Under the pieces are notes generated by a model. That model did no database searches. It saw only the letters and a program-made list of their open reading frames with translations, and had not been told where the DNA came from. A stretch of DNA of 64,000 bases, taken from the NCBI RefSeq assembly GCF_963678635.1, contig NC_087070.1, positions 18,447,318 to 18,511,317 on the forward strand. The letters are read 5' to 3'. Positions within the stretch are counted from its first letter, which is position 1, and each line of letters starts with the position of its first letter. Both the position numbers and the translations under genes were made by a program. This DNA comes from Symsagittifera roscoffensis (Eukaryota > Xenacoelomorpha > Acoela > Convolutidae). Below, piece after piece: positions 22,545-31,006 of this stretch.

Positions 22545-24079
22545 TAAATGTGTGGATAGCGAGGCACGGCTGCCCCATTACATTCCAATCGGACAATAGC
22601 AAAGCATTTGTGGGTGATCTCACGAAGGAATTAATGAAAAGGTCGCAGGTAGCACAGGCCCACTCGACCACTTATCACCCGCAAACGAATGGCCTAGTCG
22701 AGAGGCGGAATCGCACGCTGGTATCCATGTTGACAGATATTTGCTCACGCTACATGGATGACTGGGATAGACACTTACCGCAAGTGATGGGTTCCTACAA
22801 CAGCACAGAGCATTCCAGCACGGGAATAAGTCCGCATATGATGCTAACGGGTCACAAAGCGCTTCCGTTGACGTTTTTCTACCCTGAATATGAGGGGAAG
22901 AGAACAGCACCGCAAACGTACGTGCGGGATGTTATTAGAAGAAAGCAGGACCTCAATGACTTATGCAGGAGGAACACGCAACAGGCGCAAATTAGACAGA
23001 AAAGGAGGTTTGATAAAAGGACAGCCGATGCAAAAGCCTACTCAGTTGGCGACTACGTCTGGGTGTTCGAGGAAGTGGTTCCACCAAAAGGAAACAAGAA
23101 GTTATTAAAGAAATGGCGTGGTCCATTTCAAATAACAAAAGTGCACCAAGGAGGTCGGTTTTATCGACTGAGCACAGGAAGAGCAGCTCATTACGAAAAC
23201 ATCAAACCGCACAATGCATCATCAGAGGACTGGTGCATCCCAGCGGACATGCAAGAGGGAGACTATTTGATAGTGGATCCTGCTTGTGAGGTGAATGAAA
23301 GGGGTACTCGCGACAAAAACGACGGGAATGAGGTGGTGGACGATTGCGACCTACCACTAGACCTGGAGTTGACCGAGCGAGTAGAGGTGGACGATGAAAC
23401 TCTACCTTATGCCGAGGAAGACTGGGACTGCCCGGAACAAATTGAAATTGACAAAGGAATACAGCCTGACTTTCCTCTCACCATGGAAACACGCGAGAGC
23501 AAGAGAGGAAAAAACAAGAAGAAATACAATCCGTACGGCGAGGATTTCGTCGTGGACAGGATAGTAAGAAGTGATATGATGGATTCGCTGGTAGGACTGG
23601 ACGAAGTGGCGGTGCAAGAAGAAGTCGACTTGGTGAATGACATGGATCAGGATTGGATCGATGATCGATCAGAACCGGAAGTGGAGCTCGAACCAAAAGC
23701 GGAACAGACTCATGAGCAAGAACTAACGAACTTGCAGGTGCTCGAATGGCTCCATGATCTGCCGCCAGATCCAAAAAAGACGATCCTGACGATTCAGGAA
23801 GTCGACAAAGACGGCATCAAACACGTCAGTCATGACAATACCGAGTCCAACTGGGTCGCCCCATATGGTCCTCTACGTGTTCCACAATCCAACCTCGATT
23901 TCCTAGACTTTGGGCGATCGACGGGGACGTCGATGGATATTTTTGTCCGGGGAGTGGGGGTAGGACTCACCCACACCAAAAATCTGATAACAAAAAAAAT
24001 TGAAATCGGCAAGAGAAACCGGAGAACTAGAGGCAGAGAGCGAGAATGCTATAAAACCACCTTTTGGACGAATTTTTGA
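22541..24079 (+). pseudogene. pol: Integrase core, C-terminal GPY/F domain and acidic tail, family B
   Basis: The core resumes with VWIARHGCPITFQSDNSKAF (second Asp) and YHPQTNGLVERRNRTL (Glu), with 35 residues between them, so DD35E is satisfied. The C-terminal domain shows KLLKKWRGPFQITKV, RFYRLSTGR and AHYENIKPH, a typical GPY/F module. A tail of about 280 residues rich in Asp/Glu follows (DETLPYAEEDWDCPEQIE, ELEPKAEQTHEQELTNLQVL), unusually long for gypsy integrase. Integrase inserts the cDNA into host DNA. The TGA at 24077 is probably caused by a frameshift in the A-rich run near 23995. The +1 frame continues into the macro-like segment. Confidence 0.85.
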
Positions 24080-24149
24080 ATCTTATTTTGACCTACCGAA
24101 CCATTATTCAAACAATATCGTGATAACGGACAGCGATTTTATACTCTAG

Positions 24150-24527
24150 GAACGCACATGTGCTATAGCGATAACCGCGGACGTAAGCTTCAAAACAGCA
24201 CTAGCGGCTGATTTCAAAAGAGAGTATAAGAACATCGAATTTTTATGGAAACAGAGGCCTGGTGTGGGAGGGATGATAGCACTGCCCTCTGTTGCATCAC
24301 AGATACCAGGGAAACATTTGTGTTTCTTGGTCACTAAGGCCACTGATAAGCAACATGTAAATCCAGAGAGCTTGGTTTTGGCCGTGACCTCTCTCTCGTT
24401 ACCAGTCTATGATCCCAATAGGAGAAAGCTACATCCGAGAGAGTTGTATGCCCTTGTACATGTGATATTTTCAGAAACAGACAAAGAGGTTTACTTACAT
24501 AAAAAATACTATCTGAGCATATGCTAG
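24150..24527 (+). pseudogene. Macro-domain-like segment at the end of pol
   Basis: Starts just after an in-frame TAG (24147-24149). The same frame is open upstream from about 23990 (AIKPPFGRIFESYFDLP, VITDSDFIL), so the domain was probably fused to integrase. Visible blocks fit the ADP-ribose-binding macro fold of the TARG1/Poa1p type: AIAITADVSFKTALAADFKR (strand plus helix, usually ADxxMGxGIAxxFK), FLWKQRPGVGGMIAL, HLCFLVTKATDKQHVNPESL (usually YLVTKxxxxxKPTYExL), LSLPVYDP and LYALVHVIFSETDKEVYLH. Family members bind or hydrolyse ADP-ribosyl groups. The Gly-rich GAGIA stretch is not well kept, so activity is uncertain. It could be read as an unrelated fold. Confidence 0.55.
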
Positions 24528-24994
24528 GAATTGCATTCGGCGATAAGTGGTTTTTATTAAGTTCACTTGATAGGAATTAGGGTCAAGTTTTAGATCAGGA
24601 TTAAGTTTTAGGTACAATATTAGGGATTATGTTTGTATGTGATAGTGTAGATGTGTGATGTTTATGTGTTATGTTATTGTTTTGATATTATTCATGTTTT
24701 GTGTCATAAAAGACCTAGAATACTCCAGGTAGTCAAGGTGACAGCGCTCATTTGTGCTACCTTGACAAAGATACAGGTGGACGATCCACCTTGGTGCTAA
24801 ATTTTTAAGTCAGAATTGAGAAGAGAATTTCAATGAAGAGTTTTAAAGGTTTGATTGATGTCTTATCCAAAAATGATGATTTTAAGTCGCGACTTGTTTT
24901 TTAGATCTTGATTGATCAGAAATTGTTTATTGAGTTCATTGAATCAAACGACCCGGAAGAAACTACACGATAACAAGAATCAACACGATAAGAA
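24528..24994 (+). other. Non-coding gap between pol and accessory block, with two hairpins
   Basis: AT-rich, no coding domain. GTCAAGGT (24732-24739) pairs perfectly with ACCTTGAC (24759-24766). Immediately after it AGGTGGA-CGA-TCCACCT (24775-24791) forms a 7-bp triloop hairpin. The gap may carry the signal (splice acceptor, internal promoter or entry site) by which the downstream block is expressed, but none is identifiable. Confidence 0.5.
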
Positions 24995-25261
24995 GTGGGT
25001 GACACGAACGAACTAATGGAATTCCTCTCAGCGAGTCTAGGAGCGACTCTAGACGAGATCTATCAGCGGCTGATCGATTGTGACTTTACACGAGAAGACC
25101 CGGGGCTGGGGATGTTTGTGGTCGCGCTCCTCAATGCGTTAGGACGAGAGGGTCGAGGGAATCGCCCTACAGAAGTGGTGTTGATGTTGGCCTTCGGTGA
25201 GTCGAAACCGACTAATGAGATGGCGGCGTGGAGAAATGTCTGGCCACGACCTGGCTCGTGA
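24995..25261 (+). pseudogene. Accessory block: small N-terminal protein segment
   Basis: GTG at 24995 opens an 88-residue frame with no recognised domain (LMEFLSASLGATLDEIYQRL, LLNALGREGRGNRPTEVVL). Composition is like the following frame, and the two overlap at 25197-25261, so a frameshift probably separates parts of one original protein. It is the first coding sequence after the pol gap. The true start is not determinable. Confidence 0.4.
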
Positions 25262-25949
25262 GCCAGGACTGGTTGAACAGAGGGACCACCGGCTAGGTGA
25301 GATGCCCTTGCCGATCCAACCTGCGCAGCTGCTCATCGGAGCGAAAAGACAACGTGATGGGCCAGGCCCGTCACATTTAGTCGACTCTCCAAAAGCTGCT
25401 CCTCCTCCGAAGAGAGTGAGGGCGAGCGAAATAGAGATCCAGACGTCGGAGACGATTGAGACGTTGGAGAAGAAAGAGAGAGATCAGAGTGAGCTGTGTG
25501 CCAAACTCCAGGAGTATAGGGCGATAGCTCGAGAAAGAGACGAATGGAAAAAGAAGTACGAGGATCTGCAGGTGGCCTACAAGGAGGATGAAATAAAGCA
25601 CCTGAAGGAGCTGTATATGGCAAAGGTGAGCCAAGTGTCACAGGAGGTTCTGGCGACGACGAAGTCCTCGGAGGGATCCAGGGACACACGCCCCAAGACA
25701 AGAGCGCAGGAGCTGTGTACATCGAGAGGGCCCGAGGCTCCTCAGCAGACACAACAGTCTGCTCCCAGTCAGAGGAACACGATACCAGACCCTTCTGACA
25801 CCTATCTCGCTCCCCAGTTCAAGAATCATTCAATCGAGCAACAATGGATGAGATCAACAGAACCACTGGGCGGACATTGGGTAGGATCGTTCCTTCCCAA
25901 CGTCGTGATCATTCATCCAATAGTTCGGAGCAAGCACCCCGCACAGTAG
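25197..25949 (+). pseudogene. Accessory block: coiled-coil protein
   Basis: No named family. The first third is basic and Pro-rich (KAAPPPKRVRASEIE, a possible nuclear localisation signal). The middle is a clear coiled coil (IETLEKKERDQSELCAKLQE, RERDEWKKKYEDLQVAYKED). The end is Gln/Pro/Ser-rich (GPEAPQQTQQSAPSQR). After about residue 215 the reading probably moves to the frame of 25844, which leads into the esterase domain. The layout (coiled coil then SGNH esterase) resembles ORF1 proteins of some CR1/L2 LINEs, where coiled coils trimerise. That comparison is inference. Confidence 0.45.
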
Positions 25950-26712
25950 CATCCTCGGGGACTGCGCATGGCGGAACCTTTCAGAAGTCTCGCGTGGCGG
26001 ACATTAGGAAGAATCTGATTGCACGTCACCAGTTCACGCAATTGGCCGCGGAGCATCCTCGAGCCTGCCTGAATGACATGAGCTGGAACCCCGCTACGAG
26101 CGACCAGGTGATTCCCCCAGGAAATCGCCACTTGAACATAGGAGACAGTTTGGTGAGGGATCTGAATGAGATCTTCGTCTACGGACAGACTACCGCTCTA
26201 TCCTTTGGAGGAGCCTCAGTGGCTCAGGTCATCAAGATGATGGAGTTCTAGAGCGAAGATTACCTGGATACGCTGGTAATAATGCTGGGAACCAACGACG
26301 TCTCGAGAGCCCCAGTGACTCCGGAGAGCAAGTGGGAGCCTCTATTGGTCTGCCTCCTGAACGAACTACAGAGAAGTACAGGCCCAGATTTGTGGTGCTG
26401 TGCACGATACCGCAGAACCCGATGGTGGGCACCGTAGTGGCAGATTTTATGAATGGCAACGTGACACGGTGGAACGAAATGATCCGCAGTCTGGTGAGAA
26501 ACAACCGTGGCGAGCTGCGGCTTCTGGATCTCGAGAACATGTTGCGCATGATTGATCACATCGCGCTCACCAGAGATGGGATACATTTCAACACCCAACA
26601 AGGGAGACACTGGATCAATGACGTATTTCAGACACAGTTGAGGGAAGTGGAGCAGGAGTCGAGGCGACCAGTTCTCTGGCTTGGACCGGTTCGACCGGAG
26701 GAAATAGAATAA
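25844..26712 (+). pseudogene. SGNH/GDSL esterase-like domain
   Basis: All four SGNH blocks can be read. Block I is HLNIGDSLVRDL with the nucleophile Ser at 26147-26149. Block II Gly is in LSFGGASVAQV. Block III is LVIMLGTNDVSRAP (Asn at 26294-26296). Block V is LTRDGIHFNTQQGRHW (Asp 26575-26577, His 26584-26586). Two breaks interrupt it: TAG at 26249 between blocks II and III, and a frameshift near 26360, after which the frame 26332-26712 holds the strand RFVVLCTIPQNP, the helix WNEMIRSLV and block V. The family hydrolyses esters, often acetyl or lipid esters. Known retroelement examples are ORF1 proteins of CR1/L2 LINEs. Here it sits downstream of a gypsy pol. Catalytic residues are intact apart from the breaks. 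Confidence 0.75.
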
Positions 26713-26794
26713 GGGCAAGCGTGCCCGAATCCCTCGTCAACCGCCTAGGGCCTTTGGCAACGGAGACGGCTACAGCTGCACCCATCGCTCCAAC

Positions 26795-27749
26795 GTGAGA
26801 GAGAGGCTAGGGACTGCTCCTCCTCCCAGGACACAACCACTTGAAAGCCGACTCGGGAGACCAGTTGATCAGAACAGGAATAACTCCCAGACCGTGTCTG
26901 GGAGGAACGACCCGCCCGCTATGGCAAACCCTGCTTCAGCAGCAGGACCATCGACAAGCGCCGTGCCGGTGGAAGGAGTTGAACCAAGCAGCGTGCTGCT
27001 TTGGAACCGTCCGGACCCTAGTCATTGGGGACAGTACAAGACGGACATTGACGTGTCGGGAGGACGCAATGAGAATGATTGGCGGAGAAGGACCCACAGT
27101 GTCGCGACTATATCGAATACCAGGTGTGGATTGGCTGCTAGCAGAGCAGGAGCAGTTCAGTTCCACGACCACGCTCCAGCATGCAGACCTGAATGGATTG
27201 CCTCAGGACAACACTTTTAGACCTCTGAATACCCGGTCTCTTACGGACGTCCGCCAGAGGGCCAGGGAACTGACGCCACCTGCTCGTAAGGGCAAGTTTC
27301 AGAAAGATAGCAAGCCTAATAACAAGCATCACAAAATGTACAGGCAGTTTGCTAAGCCACCCGGTCAGACGCCTGGCGAATATTCAAGAGACTACCCCCG
27401 AGCGACCACGGTGGATGGAGATGACAGGAGATACTGGGAACTGAAGGCAACAGTCGGTGATGGCCTGTTTGCCGCTTATGATCCCTTGGATATGAAAGCT
27501 GCCAAGTACCTGATAGTGGCGAGTTCGGACTATCTCTACACGCCCCGTTCTCTCTTTTGGCCCGACGTGATTTTCTTGACGGCGCCTAAATTGGACTGGG
27601 GACAGTCAATAGGCATGATGATAAGTGTGCGAAGGGTGATCAGCATGGAGCCGCAGGTGATAGTGGTTGCAGGCTCGAATGATCATCTGCAAAGCAAGGG
27701 TTTGTTGTCCCGTCTTACGGAGGGTCGATCCCGAGCAATGAGGTCATAG
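26795..27749 (+). pseudogene. Accessory block: second SGNH-like region (partial)
   Basis: A Pro/Ser-rich linker (26795 on) leads, after a frameshift near 27005, into VRTLVIGDSTRRTL, a block-I-like GDS with Ser at 27033-27035, and a block-II-like GGEGPTVSRL. After a basic, unstructured stretch (ARKGKFQKDSKPNNKHHKMY) comes a further set: ATVGDGLFAAYDP (GDG instead of GDS), then PQVIVVAGSNDHLQ at about 27650-27690, a block III GxND. The 210-residue gap between GDS and GSND is too long for one domain. This may be a truncated SGNH domain followed by another with a lost Ser. Ends at TAG 27747-27749. Confidence 0.45.
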
Positions 27750-28320
27750 GAGAGGCGATAATGACATTGCTCTCGGCGATGGCTGAGGTAGAAAAGCAGC
27801 AAAACAACGTTTCACCCAAAAAGTAGTGAAGGTGGTCTTTGTGTTGTCAAAAGGGTACGCTGCATTGCCAGAACCCCTTCAGTTTGTGTAAACGATGGTC
27901 ACGACGATAGCGGAGGGACGGTTCAACGTAATAATTCCTGCCCCGAACAGAATGGTAGACCCTAACAATTATTAACCATCCCGATCTGAGCTTCCTGCCG
28001 TTTGGGCTGATATTTCCAATGCCATACAGGGACTCAAAGATTGTAGCACAACTCGGTTGGTGCTAGATGAGGTTCTGGGGTTGGAGCTGTCCAACTTCGC
28101 CAGGTTGCTGAAGTTAAGACCAGGGGTAGATGACGATCATCTGTTAGTACAGCAGGTGGCTGATGATCTCTGGTTCAGACAGATGGATCACGCAGAGAAC
28201 GAGCAGGGAAGGACAGTCAGGAAAAACATGACATCAGCGGAAGAAGATCTCATGGCAATGGCTTTGCGCACGAAGCCGCACAACAACTTATGGTTGTACT
28301 TGTGACCAAGACTGTGTACC
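27750..28320 (+). pseudogene. Accessory block: continuation with DxxH motif
   Basis: After the stop at 27749 a related reading continues with VVFVLSKGYAALPEPLQFV, TAA at about 27890, FNVIIPAPNRMVDPNNY and another TAA. An open frame from 28057 then ends LLKLRPGVDDDHLLVQQVAD. DDDH fits SGNH block V (DxxH) and could complete the domain whose GSND lies at 27672-27683. The remaining residues to 28305 are unassigned. Several stops make a functional product impossible in this copy. Confidence 0.35.
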
Positions 28321-28432
28321 TTGGGAGAGGACGCTTTCGAGCATGCGCCGGCAGTGATCAAAGAGATACACCCGTATCTGAAGAACTTGTTTGATGCCCG
28401 GGAGTTAGCCGGGGGGGGAGTTAGCCGGGGGT

Positions 28433-29215
28433 ATGATGTTGAAGTTGATGCAGGATGTGAACACGATGTCGTTGGACAAGTTCCAAGCTGACGTATTGGC
28501 CACGAGGGCACAATATGAACGATCAGATGCCATCTTGGGTGGAATGGGAGTGGGATCGACGCCATCCTTCCTGTCGACGTGCTATCCGAGGGCATCACGG
28601 AACCTGATCGCGAGCTTCGTCAAGGATATCAGAAAGCTGTCGATTGGCCTGATATTAGCCCTGTACGTGACACTTGGTCATGAGAATTTTGTGAAGAGGC
28701 CGGCGAACCTCTTTACCCAAGCGTTGGCAGATTTGAGATTGGATGGACTCCTGACTCTGATTGCCATGACCTACGGTCGGCTGGGTGATTTGCTTGTGCT
28801 GCTGCGTTACCCCGAACAACTCCAGGGGACAAGTCGTGAGTTCAACGCGCAGCTGGAGACCGCCTCGCTCAGGAAAATGAAAGACTGGAGGACTCTCCTG
28901 CTCCAATATCTCTTGCAACAGAACAGAAGTGTCACGGGAGAAGATAAGGTGGCGACGGATGCGAGTGAGTGTAAACAGTATTGTGGCATGCCCATGCTGA
29001 CAGACTTGGCGGTCATGATGCGGATCGATCCGTTGGCTCTGATTCACGGACTGCGGGAATTCGTCACGGTGGTGTATGGACCGGTGATGTCTTTCGTGTT
29101 CCCGGACGTGCAAGTCAAGGCATTCTGTGTTGTATGTCAACCTGGTCTCAGTCGTAGATTGTTTCGTGCTGAATTGGGTAGAGCAGAGGGAGCTGAGAGG
29201 GCTGGCCAACGATGA
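28433..29215 (+). pseudogene. Accessory block: unassigned helical protein segment
   Basis: 260 codons without a recognised domain. Two helical, rather hydrophobic stretches occur (LSIGLILALYVTLGHENFV and LLTLIAMTYGRLGDLLVLL), not convincing as membrane anchors because charged residues interrupt them. The final 30 codons overlap the next frame, which reads better, so the natural continuation is at 29127. Just upstream the sequence duplicates a short GGGGGGAGTTAGCCGGGG unit (28400-28430). Confidence 0.35.
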
Positions 29216-29939
29216 TAGGCTGTTCGGAAGAATAGCGGAGCCGGGTTGGGTGTTGATGGATTTCAACAACAACTTCAAGTGCCGAATGGGCCGCGAAGAC
29301 CTTTCCCACATCCAGTTTAACCCGAAACTTTGGAATCTGAGACCAGTAGTGAAAGATTCAGGAGCGGCAATGAGAGTCCCACTTTTGCCAGAGGCCTACG
29401 CACACGTGAAGGAGAACCAGCAAGCGTGGCTTTCCGGGTCCAGGCCGCTGCCGGACCAATGCCCTCGATACCCACCGATAAGGAGGATGTTGTTGGGAGT
29501 CATATCTCCCATCATTGCCCCTCGCATCGGAGCAGCTCGTGATGCAGAGAGGAAAATGCTGAAGTGGAGTGAAGGGATGGAGCCGCGCTTCATCAGTTGG
29601 AACGTTGCGGCCGCGCACACATTTGACTTCACATTTCCTGATGCTTGGAGCAGGAAAAAGATCAAAGCACCGCCTTCCAGGAGACCAGAGGTCTCGGCTG
29701 AGGTGTGGAACGAGCTGTATGCTCCCACAGATGACTTATCAAGACAGAGGTGGTCAGGAGAAGTGAAAGTAGTGATGCTGGAAGTGGCAAAGGAGTGCAG
29801 AGGAGGCTCATACATAACGATAAAGGACCTGGCACCACATGGCGAGGAATCCGTAGAATTCCTGGTGAATGATGAATTGTTTTATCACGCAGGAGACCTG
29901 ACCGTACCGGCGCGGCCGGATTCGGGCATAGACACATGA
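29127..29939 (+). pseudogene. Accessory block: protein with possible SGNH block V
   Basis: Begins with NLVSVVDCFVLNWVEQREL, then GRIAEPGWVLMDFNNNF and REDLSHIQFNPKLWN. The DLSH within a strand-helix context resembles SGNH block V (DxxH followed by Pro), but no matching GDS or GxND block was found upstream in the same frame. The rest is basic and Pro-rich (KAPPSRRPEVSAEVWNELYA) with no known domain. The stop TGA at 29937 is followed within 130 bp by the next coding frame. Confidence 0.35.
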
Positions 29940-30067
29940 CAAGGCCCTTCAGGACCTAAGCCAAAACCTGATGCGGATGACGATGAGTTGATGGATCAGG
30001 ACGATGAAGACATCGGGGGAAGACAGAAAAGCCGGGTGAGACGGATCTAGGAGCGTTAGAGAGAGAC

Positions 30068-31006
30068 TTGCTGGAGTACCGGTTTAGTGAAGACGACGAC
30101 GGGGAAGTCGATGGGAGTCTGTTTGTGATGACGCCATCGTCTTTCATGTCCCCTACAAAAGAGGCGTCGGCCGACTTATCCCCGATGGACCCAATAAGTC
30201 AGGCTAGAGAGTGCCGAAATAGGGATCCACAAAGATTGCTCCATGAGTCACCGAGGAGGAGAAAAATTGAAGAGTCAATGAGGGTATCCTTCCTGAGTAC
30301 GCTACCGGAAGAGGAATGGGAGCGATACCAAAGTGAACTAGAAAGCAAGACAGGGGCAACCTGGAACCGAGTGAACTTCATGGAAAGGTCATGGGACGTG
30401 ATACGACGATATGGAACGCAGTCCATAATGAAGGTCGGATTGAACCAACCCATTATGCGTGAGGTCCTGGAGAAAATAATGAACTCCATGGAGTCTGATG
30501 TTCTGACCGAGTCAGTTACGGAGGACAGTGCCGACGACCAGCAGGTCACGAATAAATTACCCGTCAGACGAGCCAGAAAAGGGCTGAAGCAACTGAAAGG
30601 GAAGACAGGAAGTCGAGCCGTAAATCAGAGGGTAGTGAAGTCGAAAGCCAGTGCAGTGGTGGCCTCTTTGACGAGCGCAGGTCGTTCAGGCGAGAGCGGG
30701 CAAGGAGATGGTGCGACGCTGACCAGGGGAGAAAAAGAGAACCTGATACCCCCTATGCTCTTGGCAGGTCTGACCACAACAGCCACGAAATCAAAGAGGA
30801 CTGCAAGAACCTTAGCAGGCACTAAGCTAGAGATGGAGATCATCAGTCAGTGTGGATCTGGAGGACTTGATGATTACAGGCCCTCGCGAACCAACATGGC
30901 CAAGATGAAACTAGAGGGACAACTCGACGTGGTCGAGTACAGTCGAGTCACTGTGCCGGAATCGGTCCACATGGGAGACCCAGCAGGGGTTATGTGGAGA
31001 TGTTGA
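30068..31006 (+). pseudogene. Accessory block: acidic/basic protein of unknown function
   Basis: Acidic N-terminus (FSEDDDGEVDGSLF), then helical sequence (LSTLPEEEWERYQSELESK), then a long basic segment (PVRRARKGLKQLKGKTGSR, TKSKRTARTLAGTKLE), suggesting nucleic-acid contact or nuclear targeting. No family recognised. It overlaps the following frame by 13 bp with a frame change, so both were probably one protein. Confidence 0.4.

Noticed and set aside
15683-26251. Amber (TAG) readthrough as a programmed feature of family B
   Set aside because: TAG occurs at 15683, 16166, 24147 and 26249, but TAA and TGA also interrupt other frames, and frameshifts are common, so decay is simpler.
28433-29939. 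Accessory block as a retroviral-type envelope gene
   Set aside because: No signal peptide, no furin-type site with a fusion peptide, and no clear transmembrane anchor; hydrophobic stretches are broken by charges.
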